A DNA stretch of 64,000 nt. Source: T1Sed10-7 sp041686695. GTDB taxonomy: Bacteria; Actinomycetota; Nitriliruptoria; Nitriliruptorales; Nitriliruptoraceae. A program made the translations under genes and the position numbers. The notes beneath the pieces are model-generated. The model did no database searches. It was not told the origin of the DNA and worked only from the letters and a program-made list of their open reading frames with translations. Where the stretch lies: assembly GCA_041686695.1 (NCBI GenBank), contig JAWLDJ010000003.1, positions 7,642-71,641 of the forward strand. Direction: 5' to 3'. How positions within the stretch are numbered: position 1 is the stretch's first letter; each line of letters starts with the position of its first letter. Shown in pieces: positions 1 through 7,885 of the stretch.

Positions 1-218
1 TGCTGGACCGTGCCAGGGGGCTGACCCGTCCGGACGGTGTCGACCAACACGACGCGTGCCGCGGTGTCCCACAGCGGATCGGTCAGCAGCTGGCTGGGGT
101 CGCCGCTGACGGTGCGCGCCACGATCCCCGGGGTGTCGTCGAGAGCCCGCGCCACCAGGGTTCCCGCCGCGTCGTCGCCGCGGTCGGGATGGCCGACCCC
201 CAGCACCAGCACGGTCAT
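1..218 (-). CDS. hydrogenase maturation protease, partial (C-terminus beyond window)
   Basis: The first 72 residues of a HyaD/HycI-type endopeptidase, which trims the C-terminus of the [NiFe] large subunit after nickel insertion. The N-terminus reads MTVLVLGVGHPDRGDDAAG, the glycine/aspartate signature of this family; its acidic residue is the one that contacts nickel in homologues. The ATG at 218 overlaps the hyhL stop (ATGA), so the gene is translationally coupled to its substrate. It runs off the left edge, so total length is unknown. Family assignment is strong from the motif and context; substrate specificity for this HyhL is inferred from the operon. Confidence 0.9.
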   Translation of the reverse strand, partial: MTVLVLGVGHPDRGDDAAGTLVARALDDTPGIVARTVSGDPSQLLTDPLWDTAARVVLVDTVRTGQPPGTVQ

Positions 219-1555
219 CGGCGTCGCACCGTGAGGTCGAGGAAGTGGGTCGAACAAGAGATGCAGGGGTCGTAGTTGCGGATCGCCTGTTCGCACTGCC
301 ACTGCAGGGCATCGTCGTCCAGCTCGAGGTGGGCCTGGACGAAGTCGAGGAGGTCCTCCTCGATGGCGGGCTGGTTCTGGGAGGTCGGGGGCACGATGAC
401 CGCGTCGGTGATCAGGCCGTCGTCGTCCAGGGTGTAGCGGTGGTAGAGGACGCCGCGGGGCGCCTCGGTGGCACCGTGTCCGGTACCGGCGACGGGCTCG
501 ACCGGCACCGCCGGCTCCTCGGGGCGCTCGTAGGCCTCGACCAGGCGCAGCGCCTCGTCGAAGGCATACGCGGTCTCGATCGCCCGCACCACGATGCTGC
601 GGAAGGGGTTGGTCACCGCCTCGGCGCAGCCGACCTCCTCGGCCAGTTCGGCGATCGCCGCAGGGAGCCGGTCGGCGTTCAGGTTGAACCGAGCGGCGGG
701 GCCCACGAGGTAGGTGCCGCCTCCGGTCATCCGGCCGTGCAGGGCGGTGGAGTGCGCGACGTGCTCCTCGTGGAAGTGCTCCGGCCACTCCTCGATGCCG
801 ATGTCCAGCCCGGTGGTGGTCACCAGCCTCCCGTCCTCGATCGGGTACCCGGTGGCGCCAGGGGGCAGGCGATCGAGTTCCGGGCGCAGCGAAGCGAACG
901 TGTGGCCCTGGTCCAGCTCGGGGAAGGTGAAGCCGGCCACCAGACGAGCCGCCTCGATCGCAGCGTCCCGTCCCCACTGCAGCTCCGGGACCATCGCTTC
1001 GAGCTCGGCGCGGGTCGGAGCCCGGTGGAACCCACCGACGCGCACGTTGATCGGGTGGATCGCGCGTCCACCGATCACCTCGAGCAACTGGTTGCCGGCC
1101 TTGCGGAGCCTCAGCGCCGTCTCGACCAGGTCGCGGTGGTCGGCTGCCATCTCGATGGCCCCCTGGTAGCCCAGGAAGTCGGGCGCATGGAGCAGGAAGA
1201 TGTGCAGCACGTGGCTCTCGATCCACTCCCCGCAGTACAACAGCCGCCGGAGCTGCCGGATCCCGTCGGGCAGCGCGATGCCCCCGGGGGTGCCGACCCG
1301 GCACAGCGACTCGATCGCGTTGATCGCCGACAGCTGGTAGGCCACCGGACAGATGCCGCAGATCCGCGCCGTGATGTCGGGCGGCTCGAGGTAGCTCCGG
1401 CCCCTGAGCATCGCCTCGAAGAAGCGAGGTGGTTCGTAGATGCGCAGCTGGACCTGCTCCACACGGCCGTCGGCCACCTCGACGTGCATCGCGCCCTCAC
1501 CCTCGACGCGAGCGAGCGCCTCGACGGAGATGGTGCGGTCGTGGCTGTGGCTCAC
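215..1555 (-). CDS. hyhL: group 3b [NiFe] hydrogenase large subunit
   Basis: Catalytic alpha subunit (446 aa) of a cytosolic bidirectional NADP-linked hydrogenase of the sulfhydrogenase type. The two nickel-binding cysteine pairs are visible: RICGICP with Cys66 and Cys69, and DPCISCSTH with Cys431 and Cys434. The C-terminal tail FLDLTVRRR after His437 is the peptide the maturation protease would remove. The ATG overlaps the hyhS stop by 4 bp. In Mycobacterium smegmatis the homologous Hyh enzyme is made under hypoxia and works in the H2-evolving direction (established for that species); the same role here is inference. Confidence 0.95.
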   Translation of the reverse strand: MSHSHDRTISVEALARVEGEGAMHVEVADGRVEQVQLRIYEPPRFFEAMLRGRSYLEPPDITARICGICPVAYQLSAINAIESLCRVGTPGGIALPDGIRQLRRLLYCGEWIESHVLHIFLLHAPDFLGYQGAIEMAADHRDLVETALRLRKAGNQLLEVIGGRAIHPINVRVGGFHRAPTRAELEAMVPELQWGRDAAIEAARLVAGFTFPELDQGHTFASLRPELDRLPPGATGYPIEDGRLVTTTGLDIGIEEWPEHFHEEHVAHSTALHGRMTGGGTYLVGPAARFNLNADRLPAAIAELAEEVGCAEAVTNPFRSIVVRAIETAYAFDEALRLVEAYERPEEPAVPVEPVAGTGHGATEAPRGVLYHRYTLDDDGLITDAVIVPPTSQNQPAIEEDLLDFVQAHLELDDDALQWQCEQAIRNYDPCISCSTHFLDLTVRRR

Positions 1556-2361
1556 GTCGCCACCTCCTCGGGTTCGTGGCGGCGGGACTCACCGCGGAAG
1601 GCGGGGGCGTCGGCGTTGAAGGTCCGGAAGAGCCGGACGAGCTCCGGGTGGTCCAGGGCGAAGCGATCCTCCAGCCAGCTGGCCAGCGACGCGGTGTTGG
1701 GGGACTCGGCGGGACCGAAACACCCGTAGCAACCCCGGTCGAAGCTCGGACACCGGGCGTTGCAGCCGGCCTGGGTGACCGGCCCCAGACACGGGGTGCC
1801 GTGTGCGACCGCCACGCAGAGGTTGCCCCGGAGCTTGCACTCCACGCAGACCGAGTGCGTGGGGGTGACGGGCTTGCGACCGGCCAGGATCGCGTTGATC
1901 ACCTCGACGAGCTGGCTGGTCTCGATCGGGCAGCCGCGCAGCTCGAGGTCGACCGGCACGTGCTCGGCGATGGCGGTGGAGTCCGCGAGGGTGTCGACGT
2001 ACTCCGGCCGGGCGTAGACCAGGGAGCGGAAGTCCTCGACGTCGCCGAAGTTGCGCAGTGCCTGGATCCCGCCCGCGGTGGCGCACGCACCGATCGTGAT
2101 CAGGGTCGTGGAGATGTCGCGGATGTGACGGATGCGTTCGGCGTCCGCGGGGGTGGTGATCGAGCCCTCCACCAGGGAGACGTCGTAGGGTCCGTCCTTG
2201 ACCTCCCGGGTGGCCTCGAGGAAGTAAGCGATGTCGATCTCGCCGGCGATCGTGAGCAGTTCGTCCTCGGCCGACAGCAGTGACAACTGGCAGCCGTCAC
2301 AGGACGCGAACTTCCACACCGCGACCGTGGGTCGTCCGATCCCTTCCGGCACGGCACTCAC
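1552..2361 (-). CDS. hyhS: group 3b [NiFe] hydrogenase small subunit
   Basis: Electron-transfer delta subunit, 269 aa. The N-terminal ASCDGCQLSLL gives the first two cysteines of the cluster nearest the nickel site. Further cysteines follow in GACATAGG and in a C-terminal block with CVECKLRGNLC, CLGPVTQAGC and CYGCFG, so several Fe-S clusters are expected. There is no twin-arginine signal, as usual for cytosolic group 3 enzymes. The gene overlaps hyhL by 4 bp and follows hyhG after 13 bp. It carries electrons between the HyhL active site and the HyhG/HyhB module. Confidence 0.94.
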   Translation of the reverse strand: MSAVPEGIGRPTVAVWKFASCDGCQLSLLSAEDELLTIAGEIDIAYFLEATREVKDGPYDVSLVEGSITTPADAERIRHIRDISTTLITIGACATAGGIQALRNFGDVEDFRSLVYARPEYVDTLADSTAIAEHVPVDLELRGCPIETSQLVEVINAILAGRKPVTPTHSVCVECKLRGNLCVAVAHGTPCLGPVTQAGCNARCPSFDRGCYGCFGPAESPNTASLASWLEDRFALDHPELVRLFRTFNADAPAFRGESRRHEPEEVAT

Positions 2362-2374
2362 CTCCTCGTCCTCG

Positions 2375-3217
2375 TCACAGCTCGCGGACGTCCAACAGCC
2401 CGGCGACCTCGGGCCAGCTGAAGACCGGCCCGTCGCGGCACAGGAACTTGGGCCCCAGCTGGCAGTGGCCGCATGTCCCCACGCCGCACTTCATGTTGCG
2501 CTCCAGCGTCACGTAGATGCGTTCCGGGGGGACGCCGCGCTTGACCAGGGCCTCGGCCGAGAACCACATCATGATCTCGGGGCCGCAGGTCAGGATGACC
2601 GCGTTCTCCGGATCGAAGGGCACCCGCGGGATCAGCTTGGTCACCACCCCGACCCGGCCGCCCCAGCCGCGCACGGCGCTGTCCACGGTCACATGGACGT
2701 CGATGCCCCGATCAGCGTGCCAACGGTCCAGGTCGTCGCGGAAGACCAGGTCGCGCGGGCTGCGAGCGCCGGTCAGCAGCACGATGCGGCCGTAACGTTC
2801 CCGGTGACGCAACGCCTCGACGATCGCGGGCCGCACCGGGGCGAGCCCGATCCCGCCGGCGACGATGACCAGGTCCTTGCCCTCGGCCTCCTCGAGCGGC
2901 CACGGTCGGCCGTAGGGGCCGCGGATCCCGATCCGGGTACCGGGCTGCAGGTCGTTGAGCGCCCGGGTCACCCATCCCACGGCCCGGATCGTGTGCGAGA
3001 GCAGGCCCGGGGTGGCGGGATCGGAGGAGATCGAGATCGCGGCCTCACCGACGCCGTAGACGTAGACCATGTCGAACTGGCCGGGACGGAAGGCGATCGG
3101 GTGCTGCTGGGGCGCGACGTCGATGGTCACGATGTCGTGGGTCTGGTGCCGGACCGTGGTGATCTGGTACGGCCGGCTCGTCAGGGTGCCCTGCGTGGGG
3201 ACGTCAAGCGCGGTCAT
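2375..3217 (-). CDS. hyhG: hydrogenase diaphorase subunit, FAD/NAD(P)-binding with [2Fe-2S]
   Basis: Gamma subunit, 280 aa, of the ferredoxin-NADP reductase fold. RPGQFDMVYV and EAAISISSDP form the flavin site, and VIVAGGIGLAPVRP the pyridine-nucleotide site. Near the C-terminus KCGVGTCGHCQLG plus a later cysteine bind a [2Fe-2S] cluster. It links the hydrogenase to NAD(P)(H). Its ATG lies 14 bp inside the upstream cyclic-nucleotide-binding gene, so translation is probably coupled. Dihydroorotate dehydrogenase electron-transfer subunits share this fold, but the operon settles the identity. Confidence 0.93.
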   Translation of the reverse strand: MTALDVPTQGTLTSRPYQITTVRHQTHDIVTIDVAPQQHPIAFRPGQFDMVYVYGVGEAAISISSDPATPGLLSHTIRAVGWVTRALNDLQPGTRIGIRGPYGRPWPLEEAEGKDLVIVAGGIGLAPVRPAIVEALRHRERYGRIVLLTGARSPRDLVFRDDLDRWHADRGIDVHVTVDSAVRGWGGRVGVVTKLIPRVPFDPENAVILTCGPEIMMWFSAEALVKRGVPPERIYVTLERNMKCGVGTCGHCQLGPKFLCRDGPVFSWPEVAGLLDVREL

Positions 3218-3710
3218 GATGGGTGATCTCGACGAGTTGGGCCCGGGTGAACTGCAGGCGCTGGACCACCAGCTGCCCGATGCGCTGCGTGAGTGCGAGG
3301 CCGAACACCGGGTCGGCGTCCATCAGCCTGCGCAGCTGCGTGGCATCGAGCTGGAGCAGGCGGACCGGTGTCAGGCACCGGGCGTCGAAGGCCCAGCGGT
3401 GCGGGGGGAACAGCCAGGACCATCCGACCGGATCGCCACCGTGCAGGGTCTCCAGCACGATCGGTTCGTCACCCGGTTCGGTCAGCTCCAGCGACACGTC
3501 GCCGTCGAGCAGCAGGGCCAGGGCGGCGGCCGGCTGCCCGCGGCGCAGGACGAAACCGCCGGCGGGCAGCTCCCGCTCGCTCGCCGCCTGCGACATGGCA
3601 CGCACGTGCTCGACGTCCAGGTCGGCACAGAACGGATGCCCGGCGAGGGCGACGCGCAGGGTGTCGGGGTCGCCGGAGGTCAGGAGTGCCTGCTGCCGCT
3701 CGCTCATCAT
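3204..3710 (-). CDS. stand-alone cyclic-nucleotide-binding (Crp-like) domain protein
   Basis: 168 aa with one cNMP-binding beta-roll (about residues 15-135). ELPAGGFVLRRGQPAAALALL and the following strand are the usual first half of the domain. No helix-turn-helix follows, so it is not a classic Crp/Fnr activator. The chosen ATG at 3710 overlaps the hyhB stop (ATGA), and AGGAGGG lies just upstream; the next ATG at 3707 is equally possible. It sits between hyhB and hyhG, and genes of this type are known neighbours of group 3b hydrogenases. Allosteric control of the hydrogenase by a nucleotide is inference. Confidence 0.85.
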   Translation of the reverse strand: MMSERQQALLTSGDPDTLRVALAGHPFCADLDVEHVRAMSQAASERELPAGGFVLRRGQPAAALALLLDGDVSLELTEPGDEPIVLETLHGGDPVGWSWLFPPHRWAFDARCLTPVRLLQLDATQLRRLMDADPVFGLALTQRIGQLVVQRLQFTRAQLVEITHHDRA

Positions 3711-4894
3711 CCCTCCTGCAGTGGGCTCGGGACCAGGGGCCAGGGCGCGGAGGTCGTGTCCTCGGAGGTGCGACGGAGCACGTCGACCTCCTCGGTGAGG
3801 TCGATGCCGACCGGGCACCAGGTGAGGCAACGACCGCAGCCCACGCACCCGGAGGTGTCGAACTGGTCGATCCAGGTCGCCAGCTTGTGGGTCAGCCACT
3901 GGCGGTAGCGCGACCGGGTCGAGTTGCGCACGCTGGCCGGGCCGTTGTGGCTGAAGTCCAGCGAGAAGCAGGAGTCCCACCGCCGCTCGCGGCTGGCTTC
4001 GGTCCCGGCCAGGTCGGTGCGGTCCTCGACGGTGGTGCAGAAGCAGGTCGGGCAGACCAGGGTGCAGTTCGCGCAGGCCAGGCAGCGCTCGGCGATCGCG
4101 TCCCAGCGGGGGTGCTCGAGGTTGCTCAGCAGCAGGTCGTGGAGATCGGAGGTCTCCACTCGGCGCTCGAGGCCATCGACCGCGGCGGTCAACAGCCGTG
4201 TCCGGGCCTCGAGGTCCTCCCTGGTGGCCTCGCGGGGCGCCAGCTGCGTCAGCAGCGCTTCTCCTGCCGCCGTGCCGGCCCGCACCAGGAAGCGATGCTC
4301 ACCCTCGAGCAGCTCGGTCAGGATCAGGTCCGCCCCCTCCTCGAGTGCCGGACCGGTCCCCATCGAGGCGCAGAAGCAGGTCGCCGCGGGAGCACCACAC
4401 TCCACCGCGATCAGCAGCACCTGCTCACGGTTGGCGGCGTACACCTCGTCCTCGACCAGCCCCTGGAGCAGCACCCGGTCCTGCACCGCGATCGCCGCCA
4501 CCTCGCAGGGACGCAGGCCGAACAACGCCAGTCGCGGTGGGGTGTGCTCGGCCTCGATGATCTCGAAGTTCGCGTCATCGCGGGACTCGGCGCGCCACAG
4601 TGGTTGGCGCGGCGGGAAGAGGGTGCGCTTCGCGCTGGAGGGGCCGACGGCGAAGCCGAAGTACGCGTCATCGTCCCGTCGTACCAGCCGGTAGGTCCCG
4701 GGCGCCTGCTCGTCCCCCCAACCCCGGGGGAGATCGCTGACGTCCTCGATCGGGCCGTGCACGATGGCCTGGTCCCTGACCGTCGGACCGATGATGTCGT
4801 AGCCGTCATCGGTCAGGAGTTCGAGCAGTTGGGCGAGGTCGCCCGCAGGCAGGACGCTGCCATCGGTCCTTGGTGCTGTGACTGGCGCGCTCAT
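3707..4894 (-). CDS. hyhB: hydrogenase 4Fe-4S ferredoxin-type beta subunit
   Basis: 395-aa iron-sulfur subunit and first gene of the operon. Two cysteine motifs near the C-terminus, CLACANCTLVCPTCFC and CVGCGRCLTWCPVG, bind two [4Fe-4S] clusters. Additional cysteines in ATCFCASMG resemble the beta subunit of sulfhydrogenases (HydB). The start at 4894 is preferred over one 14 codons upstream because GGAGGT lies just before it. With HyhG it passes electrons between NADP(H) and HyhS. It overlaps the downstream cNMP gene by 4 bp. Confidence 0.92.
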   Translation of the reverse strand: MSAPVTAPRTDGSVLPAGDLAQLLELLTDDGYDIIGPTVRDQAIVHGPIEDVSDLPRGWGDEQAPGTYRLVRRDDDAYFGFAVGPSSAKRTLFPPRQPLWRAESRDDANFEIIEAEHTPPRLALFGLRPCEVAAIAVQDRVLLQGLVEDEVYAANREQVLLIAVECGAPAATCFCASMGTGPALEEGADLILTELLEGEHRFLVRAGTAAGEALLTQLAPREATREDLEARTRLLTAAVDGLERRVETSDLHDLLLSNLEHPRWDAIAERCLACANCTLVCPTCFCTTVEDRTDLAGTEASRERRWDSCFSLDFSHNGPASVRNSTRSRYRQWLTHKLATWIDQFDTSGCVGCGRCLTWCPVGIDLTEEVDVLRRTSEDTTSAPWPLVPSPLQEG

Positions 4895-5011
4895 ACACGC
4901 ACCTCCGGATACCCACCGACAGTGAGTCGGGTCCAACGGCCATCACGGTAGGGAGCCCCGGCGCTCACCTGAAGGGGCGATGGTCCCGTGCGCCACCGAC
5001 GGATGGCGTCC

Positions 5012-5049
5012 CGATGACCGGGCGAGCGATGACGGGCGAGCGCTAAGGT
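5012..5049. promoter_or_regulatory. direct-repeat promoter region between hyhB and the coiled-coil gene
   Basis: CGATGACCGGGCGAG (5012-5026) is followed directly by CGATGACGGGCGAG (5027-5040) and then a possible -10 hexamer TAAGGT (5044-5049). The rest of the 237-bp divergent region shows nothing else. The tandem repeat could be an operator for the rightward gene or the hydrogenase operon; no known regulator consensus is recognised. Confidence 0.3.
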
Positions 5050-5131
5050 CACCCAAGAGGTCGGGGTTGATCGGGGTGCGCCCGTGACCGACCGCCATCC
5101 CCAAGGACGAGACAGCAGCGAGGAGGACCAC

Positions 5132-5413
5132 GTGGGCAAGTCGAAGATCGCCAAGAAGGTCGACAAGCTCGAGAAGGAGGCCGACCAGCTCCGCAAGAAG
5201 GCCGAGAAGAAGGGCAAGGAGCTGCAGTCGCAGGCGTCTGAACGTATCGACGACCTCAACGACGAGATCAACGACAAGCAGCAGAAGAGCTCCAAGAAGG
5301 GGCCGGTCGCCCTGGTCCTGGCCATCGGTGCTGGTGTCGCCGCGTTCGTGATGAAGAAGAAGCGCGATCAGGAACTCGACGAGGCCCTCTGGGAGGAGCC
5401 CCGCTCCATCTAG
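5132..5413 (+). CDS. small coiled-coil protein with a C-terminal membrane segment
   Basis: 93 aa, not assigned to a family. GTG at 5132 is chosen because AGGAGG sits at 5121-5126; an upstream frame from 5084 lacks this. Residues 1-55 are almost all Lys, Glu, Asp and Gln in heptads (KKVDKLEKEADQLRKKAEKK), a long charged coiled coil. One hydrophobic segment follows (PVALVLAIGAGVAAFVM), then a short charged tail. It could be a membrane-anchored spacer or a phage-shock-like accessory protein, but function is unknown. Confidence 0.75.
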   Translation: MGKSKIAKKVDKLEKEADQLRKKAEKKGKELQSQASERIDDLNDEINDKQQKSSKKGPVALVLAIGAGVAAFVMKKKRDQELDEALWEEPRSI

Positions 5414-5422
5414 CAGCCCGCC

Positions 5423-5454
5423 AGCGGTGGTCGGCCCAGCGGTCGACCACCGCT
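5423..5454. terminator. bidirectional stem-loop between convergent genes
   Basis: Perfect 11-bp inverted repeat AGCGGTGGTCG / CGACCACCGCT with a 10-nt loop, placed between the ends of the coiled-coil gene and the MarR gene. There is no T-run, as is common for actinobacterial terminators. Confidence 0.7.
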
Positions 5455-5486
5455 GCGGTGCCCGCGCACCGGACCCGGTCGGGGGG

Positions 5487-5948
5487 TCAGTTGCGGCCGT
5501 GCGCCTCCATCGCCGCGACGACCTCGCTCAGGAACCGGCGCAGCACCTCCCGCTCGTGCGGGCTGTACGGCGCGAGCACCTCCTCGATCGTCTGCGCCAG
5601 CGAGCCGAAGAACGCTCCTGCGGTCGCCTGGGCGGAGGTCGTGATCGCGATCACCCGCCGGCGTCGGTCCGCAGGGTCGGTGGACCGGGCAACGTGCCCG
5701 ACCCGTTCGAGCCGGTCGATGAGACGGGTCGTGGCGCCGGACGACAGCTCGAGGGCACGTGCGAGCTCACCCGCACCGAGGTGGCCACCGGCCATGGCCA
5801 GTGCCGACAGCGCCTGCACGTCGGTGGCGTGCAACGATTCGCGGGCGGCGAAACGGCTGCCGACCGCATGCATGTGGGTGCCGAGCTGCTGGAGCAGCTC
5901 GACGATCGTCTGGGACGATGCCTCCGCGTCCGTTCGTGGTGCGGTCAT
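5487..5948 (-). CDS. MarR-family transcriptional regulator
   Basis: 153-aa winged-helix regulator. The MarR core is clear: HATDVQALSALAMAG, then GAGELARALELSSGATTRLID (recognition helix) and the wing DPADRRRRVIAI. Such proteins act as dimers and usually repress their own and nearby genes until a ligand binds. The ATG at 5948 has GAGGAG upstream. A symmetric array of ACCTGTGG boxes lies 50-120 bp upstream. Neighbouring plsC is on the same strand, but no specific ligand can be inferred. Confidence 0.9.
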   Translation of the reverse strand: MTAPRTDAEASSQTIVELLQQLGTHMHAVGSRFAARESLHATDVQALSALAMAGGHLGAGELARALELSSGATTRLIDRLERVGHVARSTDPADRRRRVIAITTSAQATAGAFFGSLAQTIEEVLAPYSPHEREVLRRFLSEVVAAMEAHGRN

Positions 5949-5998
5949 CGGTCCGGTACTCCTCTTGGGGGCACGAGCGGTGCGCGCGTGAGTCCCAC

Positions 5999-6066
5999 AC
6001 CTGTGGTTCCACCTGTGGAGTTCCCTCGGTGTGAGCATCCACAGACCCACAGGTTCATCCACAGGT
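5999..6066. promoter_or_regulatory. symmetric four-box array upstream of the MarR gene
   Basis: ACCTGTGG occurs at 5999-6006 and 6011-6018; its reverse complement CCACAGGT occurs at 6047-6054 and 6059-6066. Within each pair the start-to-start distance is exactly 12 bp. The layout suggests a cooperative operator for the MarR protein or a long RNA hairpin. TCATCCACA and GCATCCACA inside it also resemble DnaA boxes. Confidence 0.5.
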
Positions 6067-6157
6067 TGGACCCTGCAGGTTCGTCCTGCGAGGGGCATCG
6101 GGCGATATGCCGCCTCGGCCGAGCGCTCAGCGCTCGGCGTGGTGTTGGGTCGCGGTG

Positions 6158-6955
6158 TCAACCGGGCGTGTCGGCCGCCTGGCCCGGCGGTGCACCGCCG
6201 CCGGCCGCACGCGCCCGCCGCCGTGCCTCGTTCTGTGCCGTGATCGCGGCCTCTGCCGCCTCGGGGGTCGGCGCGGAGCCGCCGAGATGGGCCGGCTGCC
6301 ACCAGTCGTCGGGCGGTGGACCGGGACGCTGGGGGTAGCTGGCCTGGGCGCGCGCCAACTCGTCGGTGATGCGCTGCATCACCTCGCGGGTCCGCAGCAC
6401 GGAGGTACGGGCCGTCGGCCGGAAGGGTTCCCCGTAGCGCACCATGACCACGGCACCTCGCGTCGGCCGGGCGGGCCTGCCCTTGGTCAACAGTCGCTGC
6501 GACCCCCACACGGCCACCGGCACGATCGGCGCGTCCGCACGGTCGGCCAGGCGAACGACGCCACTCTTGCCGCGGCGAGGGACGAAGGAGGGGCTGATCG
6601 TGCCCTCGGGATGGAGTCCGACGATCCCGCCGTCCTCGAGGACCGCCTGTGCGGCGGCGGCCGCCTGCATCGGATCCCCGTGCACGTCGACCGGGATCTG
6701 GCCCAGTTGTCGCAGCAGGAACCCGGTCACCGGGTGGCGGAAGAAGTCGTCACGGGCGAGGAAGCGCACCTCGCGTCGCGGCGCGGGCGGCGCGAGCATC
6801 ACGAAGGCGAAGTCGAGGTAGCTGATGTGGTTGCTGGCCAGCACGACGGGACCGGTGGCGGGCAGCTGCTCGGCGCCGTGGACCCGCAGATCGACACCCA
6901 GCGCCCGGAACCCGGCGAGGAACAGCGAGGAGCCGAAGCGGTACAGGGCGGACAC
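6158..6955 (-). CDS. 1-acyl-sn-glycerol-3-phosphate acyltransferase (PlsC family)
   Basis: 265 aa. It transfers an acyl group to lysophosphatidate in phospholipid synthesis at the inner face of the membrane. The catalytic HX4D motif is in NHISYLD (His43, Asp48), and the glycerophosphate-binding block in HPEGTIS. The C-terminal 40 residues are Ala/Pro/Gly rich and probably flexible. The next gene on the strand, 6984-7853, encodes a hydrolase 28 bp away, so the two may be co-transcribed. The acyl acceptor could differ from LPA because this superfamily is broad. Confidence 0.88.
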   Translation of the reverse strand: MSALYRFGSSLFLAGFRALGVDLRVHGAEQLPATGPVVLASNHISYLDFAFVMLAPPAPRREVRFLARDDFFRHPVTGFLLRQLGQIPVDVHGDPMQAAAAAQAVLEDGGIVGLHPEGTISPSFVPRRGKSGVVRLADRADAPIVPVAVWGSQRLLTKGRPARPTRGAVVMVRYGEPFRPTARTSVLRTREVMQRITDELARAQASYPQRPGPPPDDWWQPAHLGGSAPTPEAAEAAITAQNEARRRARAAGGGAPPGQAADTPG

Positions 6956-6983
6956 GGTGACCTCTCGCTCGCACGCTCGGAGG

Positions 6984-7853
6984 CTAGTCCACCACCGACG
7001 TGCGCTCGGCTGCGGTCACCGGCGGCCGGCCCGGATCGGTCAGGGCACCCTGGAGGAAGGTGGCGAGCTCCGGGACCAGCGGGAGGAAGGGCGCGAGCGC
7101 GCGGTGGCCAGCTCCGGGTACCAGCCGCAGCCGCGCTGTACCGCCAGCGGCATCGGCGAGGCGAGCCGCATCGCGTGGCGGCACCGTGGTGTCGTCGTCG
7201 CCGTGGAGCACCACCACCGGCGCGACGATCCGACCGATCGTGTTGATCGGAGCGAAGGCATCGAACCGGTGGCCGATCGTGTCCTCGATCGTGGTGAGCA
7301 CGCGGCTGGCGAGCGACGTCGGCGCCGACCGCAGCCCGCGCGAGGAACGGATCAGCTCCGCCGGGTGGGCCATGGCGGCGATGGCGACGACCGCCCCCAG
7401 GCGCGGATCGCGCGATGCCGCCAGCAAACAGGCCCCCGCGCCGACCGAATGGCCGATGACGCCGATGCGGTCCGGGTCGACCCGGGGGTCGGCGCGCAGC
7501 CGTGCGACCGCGACCTCGAGGTCCTCGGCGAAGCGCGGCATCGACATGAAGTCGGCAGGGTCACTGCGACCGTGTCCTCGGACGTCGATCAGGAGCACGG
7601 ACAACCCGGCGGCCACCAGGCCCGGCGCGGCCGGCAGCAGATCGCTGGCCGCGCTGCCCCAGCCGTGGAGGACGACCACCGCCGGGCCCGGCGCGCCGCC
7701 GCTGGGTGCAGCGGGCAGGAACCAGCCGCGCAGCGCGGTGCCGTCCACCGCCGCGAGCTCCACGTCCTCGGCGCTCAGCTCCAGATCGGCCGGCGTGGGG
7801 TTCGTCGGCGTCGGTGGGATGCGGTAGACCCGCAGCAACAACCAGCGCAACAT
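6984..7853 (-). CDS. alpha/beta-hydrolase family protein
   Basis: 289 aa with the complete catalytic triad pattern: nucleophile Ser in GHSVGAG, acid in HGDDDTTVP, and His in GAGHRAL. DVRGHGRSD and VVLHGWGS are standard for the fold and its oxyanion hole. The N-terminus (MLRWLLLRVYRIPP) is hydrophobic and may anchor it to the membrane, as in other bacterial dienelactone-hydrolase/BEM46-like proteins. Substrate unknown. It precedes plsC on the same strand, which hints at lipid or ester turnover. Confidence 0.85.
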   Translation of the reverse strand: MLRWLLLRVYRIPPTPTNPTPADLELSAEDVELAAVDGTALRGWFLPAAPSGGAPGPAVVVLHGWGSAASDLLPAAPGLVAAGLSVLLIDVRGHGRSDPADFMSMPRFAEDLEVAVARLRADPRVDPDRIGVIGHSVGAGACLLAASRDPRLGAVVAIAAMAHPAELIRSSRGLRSAPTSLASRVLTTIEDTIGHRFDAFAPINTIGRIVAPVVVLHGDDDTTVPPRDAARLADAAGGTARLRLVPGAGHRALAPFLPLVPELATFLQGALTDPGRPPVTAAERTSVVD

Positions 7854-7885
7854 GTCGACAACGCTACCGACACCTCGGAGCTCCC

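Noticed and set aside
245..1729. Long + strand open frame of 494 codons
   Set aside because: Antisense to hyhL and hyhS, which carry full hydrogenase motifs; composition is that of a GC-rich shadow frame.
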